The translations under genes were made by a program, and so were the position numbers. A model generated the notes under the pieces. It was not told where the DNA came from and did no database searches. It worked only from the letters and a program-made list of their open reading frames with translations. Positions 28,738-37,401 of a stretch of 64,000 bases of DNA are shown in pieces. Numbering within the stretch: the first letter of the stretch is position 1; each line of letters starts with the position of its first letter. The stretch is taken from NCBI RefSeq assembly GCF_040149665.1, contig NZ_JBEFLP010000001.1, forward strand, positions 434,001 to 498,000, given 5' to 3'. Source of the stretch: Sulfitobacter sp. HNIBRBA3233 (GTDB taxonomy: Bacteria; Pseudomonadota; Alphaproteobacteria; Rhodobacterales; Rhodobacteraceae).

Positions 28738-29219
28738 CAGGCGTGATCCGGCTGGCAATCGGGGCAGAGGCCCTCGGCCTCGACCACGGTGCGTTCGATC
28801 GTGAAACCCGCCGCACGGGCGGCATCGCCCAGACGCCCCTTGGCGGGGGCTGTGTCGGCTTCGGCGACCGCGTGGCAGCCGCGACAGATCAGGAAGGCCG
28901 GCGCGTGATCGGCACCGGGATGGGCGCAGGCGATATAGGCATTCAGCGCCTCGATCTTGTGGGCGAAGCCTGCTTTGACCAGAAAATCCAGTGCGCGGTA
29001 GGCGACAGGGGGCTGGTGGCCCAGCCCGTCGCGCGCCAGATGCGCAAGAAGATCATAGGCACCAAGCGCACGGTGTTCTTTCAACAGGATTTCCAGCGCC
29101 CGGCGACGCACCGGCGTCAGGCGCAACCCTTCGTCGGCGCAACGTGCCTCGGCACCGGCGAGCGTGTCGGTGACGCAGGCACCGTGGTTCTTGCATTGAA
29201 AGCCGATCGGCTGGGGCAT
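28737..29219 (-). CDS. zur: Zinc uptake regulator Zur (Fur family)
   Basis: A 160-residue Fur-family repressor. The winged-helix DNA-binding region is in the first half (LTPVRRRALEILL near 35). The structural zinc site has two CxxC pairs, CRGCH near 115 and CPDC near 153, and further His ligands lie in AHPGADHAP. ATG at 29217-29219 is preferred to an earlier in-frame start that would run through the operator. It is first in zur-znuC-znuB and divergent from znuA over 81 bases containing the palindrome at 29247-29260. Confidence 0.93.
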   Translation of the reverse strand: MPQPIGFQCKNHGACVTDTLAGAEARCADEGLRLTPVRRRALEILLKEHRALGAYDLLAHLARDGLGHQPPVAYRALDFLVKAGFAHKIEALNAYIACAHPGADHAPAFLICRGCHAVAEADTAPAKGRLGDAARAAGFTIERTVVEAEGLCPDCQPDHA

Positions 29220-29246
29220 GGCATCCTCGTCTTCTTTACGGATTGA

Positions 29247-29260
29247 TATGTTATAACATA
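29247..29260 (+). promoter_or_regulatory. Predicted Zur operator between zur and znuA
   Basis: A perfect 14-base palindrome TATGTTATAACATA in the centre of the 81-base divergent intergenic region. It agrees with the TGTTATA-type core of alphaproteobacterial Zur boxes and lies where it could block transcription of both zur-znuC-znuB and znuA under zinc repletion. Confidence 0.8.
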
Positions 29261-29300
29261 CTTGATAGCAAGTAACAGATTTCATTCAAAGGACCTGTCC

Positions 29301-30473
29301 ATGAAACGCTGCCTTTTGCCTGTCGCGCTTGCTGTTTTGCCAATGTCCCTGTGGGCCGATCCGCCCCGGGTCGTAACGGATATCGCACCGGTGGGGGCGA
29401 TTGTGGCGCGGGTTATGGCGGGGGCGGGCACGCCCGATGTGCTGATCCCGCCGGGTGCATCGCCGCATGACTACGCGATGAAACCCTCGCAGGCGCGCGG
29501 GCTTGCGCAGGCCGATCTGGTGGTCTGGGTCGGTCCCGGCCTGACCGGGTTTATGGAAGGCCCGCTGGACGCGCTGGCCGGCGGTGCGCGGGTGCTGACG
29601 CTGGCCAGCGACGCGCCGCTGACCCTGTTGCCTTTCCGCGAAGGGACCGCCTTCGAGGCCCACGATCACGGCCATGGACATAGTGGGGAGCCCGCGCACA
29701 GCGAAGGCCACGGCGCGCACGGGGATCATGAGGCGCACAAGGACCATGAGGCGCACGAGGGCCACGCAGATCACGAAGACCATGGCGCTCACGGCGGCCA
29801 TATGGCGCAGGGGCATGGCGGCGACCACGGGGACCACATGGCGCAGGGGCATGGCGAGGCTCACGAAGAGGCGCACGGGCACGGCGATGGTCACGAAGCG
29901 GAACATGCTGACAATCACGATGAAGGCCACGGGCATGACCACGGCGCGGAGGGTGCAATAGACCCGCACCTGTGGCTCGACCCGCAGAACGCGGCGCGGA
30001 TCGCCGGTTCGGTCGCCGAGGCCCTCGGGCAGCTCGATCAGGAAAACGCCGATCTCTATGCCCGCAACGCCCTGTCCTTCGGGGAAGAGATCGCAGCCCT
30101 GAACATAGAAGTGCGCGGCATCCTCGACCCGATCGAGGACCGCAGTTTCATCGTCCTGCACGATGCGTTCCATTACTTCGAGGCCTCCTTCGGGATTGAG
30201 GCCGCGGGCGCCGTGATGGCGGGCGACGGTGCGTCACCGGGGCCTGCGCGCCTGTCGCACCTGCGCGAACGGCTGGCCGAGAACCCGGTCAAATGTGCCT
30301 TCGCCGAGCCGCAGATGAATACCGCCCTGATCGAAACAGCGGTCGAGGGGCAGGGCGTGCGTGTCGCGGTGCTGGATCCGATGGGGCCGGTCGATGTGCC
30401 GCTCGCGGACCGCTACCCGGCGATGATCCGCAACATCGCGCAGTCGATGGCCGATTGTCTCTCCGCGCCCTGA
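29301..30473 (+). CDS. znuA: Zinc-binding periplasmic protein ZnuA with long His-rich loop
   Basis: Periplasmic receptor of the zinc importer, 390 residues. A signal peptide ends near residue 19. Zinc ligands are expected at His56 (PHDYAM), His223 (DPHLWLDP) and the HDAFHYF region. Between the lobes, residues 121-214 form an extraordinary loop with 29 histidines plus many Asp and Glu. A 12-residue unit beginning HMAQGHG is repeated in tandem (167-178 and 179-190; bases 29799-29870). The ATG at 29301 follows AAAGGA. Transcribed opposite to zur from the shared operator. Confidence 0.95.
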   Translation: MKRCLLPVALAVLPMSLWADPPRVVTDIAPVGAIVARVMAGAGTPDVLIPPGASPHDYAMKPSQARGLAQADLVVWVGPGLTGFMEGPLDALAGGARVLTLASDAPLTLLPFREGTAFEAHDHGHGHSGEPAHSEGHGAHGDHEAHKDHEAHEGHADHEDHGAHGGHMAQGHGGDHGDHMAQGHGEAHEEAHGHGDGHEAEHADNHDEGHGHDHGAEGAIDPHLWLDPQNAARIAGSVAEALGQLDQENADLYARNALSFGEEIAALNIEVRGILDPIEDRSFIVLHDAFHYFEASFGIEAAGAVMAGDGASPGPARLSHLRERLAENPVKCAFAEPQMNTALIETAVEGQGVRVAVLDPMGPVDVPLADRYPAMIRNIAQSMADCLSAP

Positions 30474-30515
30474 GGACCGGCTGCGCCGGGCCGGCCCTGC
30501 GCGGAGCCTGCCAAG

Positions 30516-30549
30516 AAAATTGCCCTGCCTTCCGTGAGAAGGCAGGGCA
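30516..30549 (-). terminator. Terminator of the PhoX-type phosphatase gene
   Basis: A perfect 11-bp stem (TGCCCTGCCTT/AAGGCAGGGCA) with a 7-base loop; on the minus strand it is followed by ATTTTCTT. It lies between the convergent znuA and phosphatase genes. Confidence 0.75.
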
Positions 30550-30583
30550 GAGAAATCTGAAAATGAATTTTTGATATGTCGGG

Positions 30584-32608
30584 TCAGACGGCGATCCTGC
30601 CGCCCCCTTGTTTTGTCACCACCACGACGGACGGACGCGGGGGCATCGAGGGGTCGAAATCCGGCCAGCGGGTCGCGGGATCCTCGAATGTCGATTCCCG
30701 CCCGAAGCCCGCGAGGCTCTTGGTGCCGTCGGTTCCAGGATGCTGCACGGCCAGAAACAGCGTTTCAAGATCGTCGGTGAAGTAGGGGCCGCACATCTCG
30801 GCGCCCACGGGACAGCGGAAGAACAGCTTCGAGGTGCCGCGCTGCGCGCCTTCGGTCTCGACCGCGTAAAGCCCGTCGGATTTGCTGGTCTTGTCCCAGT
30901 TGCCCCCCTGATCCGTCGACACCCACAGCCGCCCTTCGGCGTCGATGGCCGCGTTGTCGGGCGACCCGAACCAGCCGTCCTGCGAGGTATCGGGGTTCCA
31001 CAGCGCGCCCACATCCGCGACATCGGGATCGCCGCAGCGCACGAGGATCGACCAGGTGCCGCCGGTGGCGGCATGGTCGCCGTTATGTTCCTTGATCTCG
31101 ATGATATGGCCAAAGGCGGAGTCGGCGCGCGGATTGGCGGCATCGACCTGACCGGCAGTGCGGCGCGAATTGTTGGTCAGCATCAGGTAGACCGTGCCGT
31201 CGCCGCGTGGCTGCGCGTCTTCGGGCCGGTCCATCGGCGTCGCCCCCAGCAGGTCGGCGGCAAGGCGCGTGTCGATCAGCACATCCCCCTGATCGTGAAA
31301 CCCGTTCTCGGCGGTCAGCGGCCCCTCGCCGTGGACCAGTGGAAGCCAGACCAGTGTTCCGTCCGCGTCAAAGCGCGCGACATAGAGCGTGCCTTCGGAC
31401 AGGAGTTTGGAATTCGCGGCACGGTCGTCGCCCACGCGGCCATCCGAGACGTATTTATACTGGTAATCAAAGCGGTTATCGTCGCCCGAATAGACGACGA
31501 GCCTGCCGTCGGTGCTGACTGTTGTCTCGCATCCCTCGTGGCGGAACCGGCCCAGAGCGGTATGTTTGACGGGCATCGCATCGGGCGCCATCGGGTCGAC
31601 TTCGACAACCCAGCCGAAGCGGTTGGGCTCGTTCGGCTCCACGTCGATGTTGAACCGGTCGTGGGTGGTGCCCCATGCATACCACCGCCCCGGCACGCCG
31701 TAGCGCCGCATCTGCCGCGCTTCGGGCTGCTCCGTAAGGTCGGGCTGGCCGTCGGCATCCAGCTTGTCGGTCCAGAAATAGCCGTGGAAGTTCTCTTCGG
31801 CCATCAGCCATGTGCCCCAGGGGGTCATCCCGCCCGCGCAGTTGTTGAGCGTGCCGATCACGGTGCGGCCTTCGGGATCCTTCCGCGTGCGCATCCGTGG
31901 ATGGCCTGCGGCGGGGCCGTCGATGCGCATCTCTGTGTTCAGCGGCGTGATACGGCGGTTGAACCTGCCGTCGCGTACGACCTGCCACTGGCCTGTCGTT
32001 TCGCGTTCGATCTCGACCACGGTGCCGCCGTGCGCTGCCATCTCGATATCGATGAGCGTAGGCGTCATGCCGGCGAAACCCGCGCGGTCCTGACGGCCGA
32101 GGCCGGGGAACATGACCTCTTCGTTGGTGTATTCGTGGTTCACGCAGAGCAGGCCGCGCGTGCCCGCCGCGTTCAGCGGTGCGAAGCCCACGTAATCGTT
32201 GTTATAGCCGAACTGTTGCAGCTGCGCCTGCGGGGTCTGGTTCATCACGTCGAAATCGGGGGCATCCGCGGTAACCGGATCGCCCCAGCGCAGCAGCACC
32301 CGGGCGTCGTAGCCCTCCGCGATGTGGTGGGTTTCGTCGTTTCCCCACGCCAGTTCGGTGAAATCGTAGCGCGACGCCGCCGAGGCGCGCGCGGACCGTG
32401 GTGCCACCAGCGCAGAGGTGCCGAAAAGGGTGGTCGTCGCGGTGACCGCCAGTGCTCCGCGAAACATCTCGCGGCGGGTGAAGCGGTGGGCCACGACCTC
32501 GCCAATGGTGCGCGACAGGTTGGGGTTCGTCGGGATGTCGTCGAAGGCCTCGTAGGCCTCTGCCTTGTTGCCGATGGTGGGGTCGGCGATGATGTCACGG
32601 CGGTTCAT
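30584..32608 (-). CDS. PhoX-type alkaline phosphatase (DUF839), Tat-exported
   Basis: A 674-residue protein of the PhoX family, calcium- and iron-dependent phosphatases that release phosphate from organic esters outside the cytoplasm. A twin-arginine signal (TRREMFRGA followed by a hydrophobic stretch and ARASA) is unusually far in, at about residues 44-80, as is common for this family. The body shows the GGMTPWGTWLMAEEN and AGFAGMTPT blocks. ATG at 32606-32608 follows AAGGA. No phosphate regulator or Pho box was recognised. Confidence 0.9.
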   Translation of the reverse strand: MNRRDIIADPTIGNKAEAYEAFDDIPTNPNLSRTIGEVVAHRFTRREMFRGALAVTATTTLFGTSALVAPRSARASAASRYDFTELAWGNDETHHIAEGYDARVLLRWGDPVTADAPDFDVMNQTPQAQLQQFGYNNDYVGFAPLNAAGTRGLLCVNHEYTNEEVMFPGLGRQDRAGFAGMTPTLIDIEMAAHGGTVVEIERETTGQWQVVRDGRFNRRITPLNTEMRIDGPAAGHPRMRTRKDPEGRTVIGTLNNCAGGMTPWGTWLMAEENFHGYFWTDKLDADGQPDLTEQPEARQMRRYGVPGRWYAWGTTHDRFNIDVEPNEPNRFGWVVEVDPMAPDAMPVKHTALGRFRHEGCETTVSTDGRLVVYSGDDNRFDYQYKYVSDGRVGDDRAANSKLLSEGTLYVARFDADGTLVWLPLVHGEGPLTAENGFHDQGDVLIDTRLAADLLGATPMDRPEDAQPRGDGTVYLMLTNNSRRTAGQVDAANPRADSAFGHIIEIKEHNGDHAATGGTWSILVRCGDPDVADVGALWNPDTSQDGWFGSPDNAAIDAEGRLWVSTDQGGNWDKTSKSDGLYAVETEGAQRGTSKLFFRCPVGAEMCGPYFTDDLETLFLAVQHPGTDGTKSLAGFGRESTFEDPATRWPDFDPSMPPRPSVVVVTKQGGGRIAV

Positions 32609-32768
32609 TGCACGGGTTCCTTGCAAGAGGCGTCTGGGGCGCTGTGTGACGCGATTCCGATACAGAATTGTGACACGCGCGCCAAATTCAGGGCAGCGGA
32701 AAAAACCGGCATTCCCGCGCGCCGTTCGTTCGGCGCCCGATGATCCCGCGCACAGGGCGGCGGGCCGT

Positions 32769-33965
32769 TCAGCGCGCGAACTGGTCCAGCAGGTCGGGGA
32801 TGTGTTCCTTGAACTTGAAGAACCCCTTGGTCGCCAGAGGCCAGGCGGTGCTGTCGACCGCGCGGCGGACCTCGTCTATCGCAGGGATGCCGTCGGTTTT
32901 GCGCAGGCGGCGCAGCAGGGCGCGGGTGGGCCCGACGGGCGCGTGGGGGGTGACGATCCGGTCCAGCCGTGCCTCGCCCGCCCATTTCACCACCGCCTGC
33001 GCGTCCTCGAGCCCGGTAATGCCGGGCCACATGTCGGCGGCCAGACGGCTGCGGAATTCGGTTACATGGGGGGCGGTCTGCCACGGGCTTTGTGTCGCTG
33101 TGGCGTCGATATAGGCGATGCTTTGGGGCGCGATGCCCAGATCGTCCAGAAACGGCGCGCCCAGATCGTCGCCATGGACCAGCAGCCCCACACGGTCGCC
33201 CGGCGCACCGGCATAGTCGGGCATCTCCGGGATCGGCTGCCGGTCGGGCGGGGGCGGTGCGTCGACCGCGGGCGCCTCCGTGGCGAGGCCTGTGACATTG
33301 GCAAACCGGCCATCGGTGAATTTCTCGATGTTTTCGGGGCGGGCAAGGTACGTCTTGCCGCGGGTCTGGATGCCCGCGACCCAGCGCCAGCTCAGGGTGT
33401 TGACCGCCGCATCCCCGTCCAGAAGGTGGCGCAGGAAGAAATCAGCGCCCAGTTGCCACGGCAGGCCCAGCGTGAAAATCCAGATCGACGCGAACCACAT
33501 CCGCGCGTGGTTGTGCAGATAGCCGGTGGTCGCCAGTTCCTGCGCCCAGTGGTCGAAGGGGGCGATGCCGGTCTCTCCCAGACAGGCGGCCTCCCACCGC
33601 TGGCGCAGGCCGGACTGTGTCTGGATCTCGTTCGACAGCCGCTCGAGGGCCTCGCGGTAGTCCGACCAGACGCCGGGCCGCTGTTCCAGCCAGCCCTTCC
33701 AGTAGGTGCGCCACCACAGCTCCATGAGAAATTTCTCGGCTTCCTGCGCGCTGGTCTGCGACAGAACCGCACGGGACACGGCGGATTCGTCGAGAACTTT
33801 CATGCGCAGATAGGGCGACAGGGTGGATACAGCCTGCTGCCGCTCGGGCCCGAAATCTGTATTGCGACGCCGCGCATAGGGCAGGCCCGCCTGCGGTGCA
33901 AAGCTGTCCAGCCGTGAATGGGCTGCATCGCGCGACGGCGGGAAGAGGTCGAGTGCGTGTTTCAT
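32769..33965 (-). CDS. Photolyase/cryptochrome-like FAD protein with permuted domain order
   Basis: A 398-residue protein. The first 225 residues match the helical FAD-binding domain of photolyases: WWRTYWKGWLEQ near 95, the LHNHARMWFAS flavin motif near 170, and HLLDGDAAVNTLSWRWVAG near 200 with the electron-transfer Trp positions. The antenna Rossmann domain that normally comes first is missing; instead an alpha/beta segment follows at about 255-398 (VGLLVHGDDLG, RIVTPHAPVGPTRALL). That order suggests circular permutation or loss and refusion. ATG at 33963-33965 is chosen; an in-frame extension to 34022 lacks support. Repair activity cannot be asserted. Confidence 0.78.
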   Translation of the reverse strand: MKHALDLFPPSRDAAHSRLDSFAPQAGLPYARRRNTDFGPERQQAVSTLSPYLRMKVLDESAVSRAVLSQTSAQEAEKFLMELWWRTYWKGWLEQRPGVWSDYREALERLSNEIQTQSGLRQRWEAACLGETGIAPFDHWAQELATTGYLHNHARMWFASIWIFTLGLPWQLGADFFLRHLLDGDAAVNTLSWRWVAGIQTRGKTYLARPENIEKFTDGRFANVTGLATEAPAVDAPPPPDRQPIPEMPDYAGAPGDRVGLLVHGDDLGAPFLDDLGIAPQSIAYIDATATQSPWQTAPHVTEFRSRLAADMWPGITGLEDAQAVVKWAGEARLDRIVTPHAPVGPTRALLRRLRKTDGIPAIDEVRRAVDSTAWPLATKGFFKFKEHIPDLLDQFAR

Positions 33966-34125
33966 GCGCCCGCAGGTAGAGCGGCGAGCGGTGCGATCAA
34001 CTGCATGCGGCACCGCGCGCATGTCCGTGGGTCAGGCCCCCTTGAAGCTCCCCTATGGCGCGACTAATCTCCCCTAAACCTCTCTGCGGGTATTGTCCCG
34101 TCGAGACAGACAAGAGGCGAGAGCA

Positions 34126-34776
34126 ATGCGAGATCCGATTGACAACTTTACCAACAACCTCGTGCCGATGGTGGTCGAACAGACCAGCCGGGGCGAGCGT
34201 GCTTACGACATTTTCTCGCGCCTGCTGAAAGAGCGGATCATTTTCATCAACGGACCGATCCATTCGGGCATGAGCCATCTGGTGGTGGCCCAGCTGCTGC
34301 ACCTTGAAGCGGAAAACCCGAGCAAGGAAATCAGCATGTACATCAACTCCCCCGGCGGGGAGGTGACGGCCGGTCTGTCGATCTACGACACGATGCAATA
34401 CATCCGTCCGAAGGTGTCCACGCTCGTGTGCGGCATGGCGGCCTCCATGGGGTCGGTCATCGCGATCGGCGGCGAAAAGGGGATGCGCTTTGCGCTGCCC
34501 AACGCCGAAGTGATGATCCACCAGCCGTCCGGCGGGTCGCAGGGCGTGGCCGAGGATATCCTGATCTCCGCGCGCCACATCGAGCGCACGCGCGAGCGGA
34601 TGTACCAGCTTTATGTCAAACATTCCGGTCAGGATTACGAGACGGTGCAGAAGGCATTGGACCGCGATCTGTGGATGACGCCCGAAGAGGCCAAGGACTG
34701 GGGCCATATCGACGAGATCGTCGAAAGCCGCGGCAAATCCGACGACGACGACAAGAAGAAGAAAAAAGACAAGTAA
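34126..34776 (+). CDS. clpP: ATP-dependent Clp protease proteolytic subunit
   Basis: Serine protease of the ClpXP/ClpAP machine, 216 residues. The catalytic Ser is in CGMAASMGS near residue 104, His in [10 protein letters not shown] near 129, and Asp near 178. The C-terminus has a charged tail of Asp and Lys. ATG at 34126 follows AAGAGGCGA. clpX follows after 124 bases containing a stem-loop. Confidence 0.97.
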   Translation: MRDPIDNFTNNLVPMVVEQTSRGERAYDIFSRLLKERIIFINGPIHSGMSHLVVAQLLHLEAENPSKEISMYINSPGGEVTAGLSIYDTMQYIRPKVSTLVCGMAASMGSVIAIGGEKGMRFALPNAEVMIHQPSGGSQGVAEDILISARHIERTRERMYQLYVKHSGQDYETVQKALDRDLWMTPEEAKDWGHIDEIVESRGKSDDDDKKKKKDK

Positions 34777-34787
34777 GACACAGGTGC

Positions 34788-34825
34788 GCGATCCCGGGTT
34801 TTGCCGATTGCAGGACCGGGATCGC
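34788..34825 (+). other. Long stem-loop between clpP and clpX
   Basis: A perfect 10-bp inverted repeat (GCGATCCCGG/CCGGGATCGC) with an 18-base loop. No T tract follows, so it is not a standard terminator; it may stabilise the clpP transcript or attenuate passage into clpX. Confidence 0.5.
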
Positions 34826-34900
34826 TGACTTAGACTTGAAGCGACACGCAAGGCAGGCGGCCCGCGCCTGTTCCCAAGATTCAGATTTGGAAGGGCTCAC

Positions 34901-36166
34901 ATGGCCAATTCATCCGGCGGCGACAGCAAGAATACCCTCTACTGCTCCTTCTGCGGCAAAAGCCAGCACGAGGTGCGCAAGCTTATCGCCGGTCCGACCG
35001 TGTTCATCTGCGACGAATGCGTCGAACTGTGCATGGATATCATCCGCGAAGAAACGAAAGCCTCGGGGCTGAAAGCCACCGATGGCGTGCCGACCCCCAA
35101 GGACATCTGCGATGTTCTGGACGATTACGTGATCGGGCAGGCGATGGCGAAGCGGGTGCTGTCGGTCGCGGTGCACAACCACTACAAGCGCCTCAACCAT
35201 GCCCAGAAGGGCGGCGATATCGAACTGGCGAAATCCAACATCCTGCTGATCGGCCCCACCGGCTGCGGCAAGACGCTGCTGGCGCAGACGCTGGCGCGGA
35301 TTCTGGATGTGCCCTTCACCATGGCGGATGCGACCACGCTGACCGAAGCCGGTTATGTGGGTGAGGATGTGGAGAACATCATCCTCAAGCTGCTGCAATC
35401 GTCCGAATACAACGTCGAGCGCGCGCAGCGCGGCATCGTCTACATCGACGAGGTCGACAAGATCACCCGCAAGTCGGAAAATCCCTCGATCACCCGCGAC
35501 GTGTCGGGCGAGGGCGTGCAGCAGGCGCTGCTGAAGCTGATGGAAGGCACCGTTGCCTCCGTGCCGCCGCAGGGCGGGCGCAAGCATCCGCAGCAGGAGT
35601 TCCTGCAGGTGGACACCACGAACATCCTGTTCATCTGCGGTGGCGCCTTTGCGGGCCTCGACAAGATCATCGCGGCACGCGGCAAGGGGTCGGCCATGGG
35701 CTTTGGGGCCGATGTCCGTGACAACGACGACCGCGGCGTCGGAGAGATCTTTACCGATCTGGAACCCGAGGATCTGCTGAAGTTCGGCCTGATCCCGGAA
35801 TTCGTCGGCCGTCTGCCGGTTCTGGCAACGCTCGAAGACCTCGACGAGGATGCGCTGGTCACGATCCTGACCCAGCCAAAGAACGCGCTGGTCAAGCAAT
35901 ACCAGCGTCTGTTCGAGCTGGAGGATACGCAGCTGACCTTCACCGACGATGCGCTGACCGCCATCGCCAAGCGCGCGATCGAACGCAAGACAGGTGCACG
36001 CGGCCTGCGGTCCATTCTGGAAGACATCCTGCTGGACACGATGTTCGAACTGCCCGGTCTGGACAGCGTCAACGAGGTGGTCGTCAACGAGGAGGCGGTC
36101 ACATCCGACGCCAAGCCGCTGATGATCCACGCCGAAGCGGAAAAAGAATCGGCATCGGCCAGCTGA
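34901..36166 (+). CDS. clpX: ATP-dependent Clp protease ATP-binding subunit ClpX
   Basis: AAA+ unfoldase that delivers substrates to ClpP, 421 residues. The N-terminal zinc-binding domain has CSFCG and CDECVELC. Walker A is [11 protein letters not shown] near residue 119, Walker [10 protein letters not shown] near 182, and the pore loop lies in the AGYVGEDVE region. The sensor-2 region GARGLRS is near 365. A ribosome binding site GGAAGGG precedes the ATG. The transcript ends at the terminator at 36194-36219. Confidence 0.98.
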   Translation: MANSSGGDSKNTLYCSFCGKSQHEVRKLIAGPTVFICDECVELCMDIIREETKASGLKATDGVPTPKDICDVLDDYVIGQAMAKRVLSVAVHNHYKRLNHAQKGGDIELAKSNILLIGPTGCGKTLLAQTLARILDVPFTMADATTLTEAGYVGEDVENIILKLLQSSEYNVERAQRGIVYIDEVDKITRKSENPSITRDVSGEGVQQALLKLMEGTVASVPPQGGRKHPQQEFLQVDTTNILFICGGAFAGLDKIIAARGKGSAMGFGADVRDNDDRGVGEIFTDLEPEDLLKFGLIPEFVGRLPVLATLEDLDEDALVTILTQPKNALVKQYQRLFELEDTQLTFTDDALTAIAKRAIERKTGARGLRSILEDILLDTMFELPGLDSVNEVVVNEEAVTSDAKPLMIHAEAEKESASAS

Positions 36167-36193
36167 GCTGCCGGTGACGCGACAATCTATCAG

Positions 36194-36219
36194 GGCAGGC
36201 CGCGTTGGCCTGCCTTTTT
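36194..36219 (+). terminator. Terminator after clpX
   Basis: A perfect 8-bp stem (GGCAGGCC/GGCCTGCC) with a 5-base loop followed by TTTTT. It ends only 18 bases before the ridA start codon. Confidence 0.9.
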
Positions 36220-36237
36220 CAATTCAGGGAAAGCACT

Positions 36238-36594
36238 ATGAAACGCATATCCTCAGGCGGTGAGTTCGAGAAGAAGATCGGCTATTGCCGCGCGGTTGTT
36301 GCCGGTGGCATGGTCCATGTGGCCGGGACCGTGGGGCAGGGCGATGACGTGGTCTCGCAATGCCGCTCTGCGCTTGGCATCATCGAGGCGGCGCTGAAAG
36401 ACGCGGGCAGCGATTTCGCCCATGTGGTCCGCGTGACCTATATGCTGCCGGATCGCAACGACTTCGAAGCGTGCTGGCCCGTCCTTGCCGAAGCCTTTGG
36501 CGATAACCCTCCCGCCGGGACGATGATCGAATGCGGTCTGATCGACCCGAAATACCGGATCGAGCTGGAGGTGACAGCGGTGCTTCGCGGCTGA
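36238..36594 (+). CDS. RidA family protein (enamine/imine deaminase-like)
   Basis: A 118-residue protein of the RidA/YjgF/YER057c family, trimeric proteins that hydrolyse reactive enamines and imines. The signature IELEVTAVL is at the C-terminus and [12 protein letters not shown] near residue 60. The canonical RidA Arg would lie near the LIDPKYRIE segment, but this subgroup may differ in activity. ATG at 36238 follows AGGGAA, directly downstream of the clpX terminator, so its promoter must overlap that terminator or it depends on read-through. Confidence 0.88.
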   Translation: MKRISSGGEFEKKIGYCRAVVAGGMVHVAGTVGQGDDVVSQCRSALGIIEAALKDAGSDFAHVVRVTYMLPDRNDFEACWPVLAEAFGDNPPAGTMIECGLIDPKYRIELEVTAVLRG

Positions 36595-36655
36595 TCCCCC
36601 TAGACCTTCGCGGCGCAATCCGTCATATCAGGCCCAACGCTTATCGGAGGCATCC

Positions 36656-37039
36656 ATGGGATTTTTCAACACCCTCGCGCGGTCGGTGACCTGGTGGAAC
36701 GGTCAGACGCTCAACACGCAGCTTTTCACCTGGCGCAAAGGTGAGAAAGTGGGTGAAGACGATCAGGGCAACATCTATTACCGCAACGCCGATGACAGCA
36801 AACGCTGGGTCATCTTCAACGGTGAAGCTGAGGCAAGCCGCGTGTCGCCGGACTGGCATGGCTGGCTGCACCGGACGTGGAACGAACCGCCGTCGGACAA
36901 GCCGCTGAAGCACCGCGAATGGGAAAAGCCGCATCAGGAAAACCTGACGGGCACCATGCTGGCCTATGCGCCTGCCGGGTCGATCCGCCGCGAACAGCCC
37001 AAGGACCAGACCGACTACGAGGCGTGGAGCCCCGAGTGA
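36656..37039 (+). CDS. NDUFA12-type NADH:ubiquinone oxidoreductase accessory subunit
   Basis: A 127-residue homologue of the mitochondrial complex I subunit NDUFA12 (B17.2), a supernumerary subunit also present in alphaproteobacterial complex I. The [13 protein letters not shown] start, the [13 protein letters not shown] and [13 protein letters not shown] blocks are diagnostic. A GGAGG site precedes the ATG. It lies away from any nuo operon, as is usual. Its stop codon overlaps the start of the DUF2155 gene by one base. Confidence 0.95.
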   Translation: MGFFNTLARSVTWWNGQTLNTQLFTWRKGEKVGEDDQGNIYYRNADDSKRWVIFNGEAEASRVSPDWHGWLHRTWNEPPSDKPLKHREWEKPHQENLTGTMLAYAPAGSIRREQPKDQTDYEAWSPE

Positions 37040-37401
37040 TGCTGCTGCGCGGGCTGGCCATAACCGCTGCCCTGGCGCTCGCCACCGTGGCGTCCGGCCA
37101 GCAGACAACGAACGCGAGCGGGGCAATCCTGCGCGCGCTCGACAAGACATCGGGCAATACGGTCGATGTCACGGTTCCATCCGGCAAGGGCGCGCGGCTG
37201 GGCAACCTGCAAATCATCCTCAACGAATGCCGCTATCCGGCAGGCAACCCTTCGGGCGATGCCTATGCGTCGCTCGAAGTGTCAGAGGTCGGCAGGCTGG
37301 GGACGGTATTCTCGGGCTGGATGATCGCCTCTGCGCCGGCGCTGAACCCGATGGAGCACCAGCGCTATGACATCTGGGTCATGCGCTGCACCACCTCCTG
37401 A
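37039..37401 (+). CDS. DUF2155 family exported protein
   Basis: A 120-residue protein of the DUF2155 family. An N-terminal signal peptide (about residues 1-20, ALALATVASG) indicates export, and the conserved core reads LGNLQIILNECRYP followed by FSGWMIASAPALN and a C-terminal YDIWVMRC with a second Cys that may bond with the first. Family function is unknown, but it sits next to NDUFA12 in many alphaproteobacteria. The ATG overlaps the NDUFA12 stop (TGATG); the 3' end overlaps the convergent aat gene by 37 bases. Confidence 0.9.
   Translation: MLLRGLAITAALALATVASGQQTTNASGAILRALDKTSGNTVDVTVPSGKGARLGNLQIILNECRYPAGNPSGDAYASLEVSEVGRLGTVFSGWMIASAPALNPMEHQRYDIWVMRCTTS

Noticed and set aside
29661-29942. 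Repetitive DNA in znuA considered as a CRISPR or satellite
   Set aside because: It is an in-frame His/Asp/Gly codon repeat inside a normal coding gene, without uniform repeats and spacers.
30608-32743. 711-codon open frame antisense to the PhoX-type phosphatase
   Set aside because: Mirror frame of a strongly conserved gene; no motif of its own.
34910-36130. 406-codon open frame antisense to clpX
   Set aside because: Shadow of a universally conserved gene.
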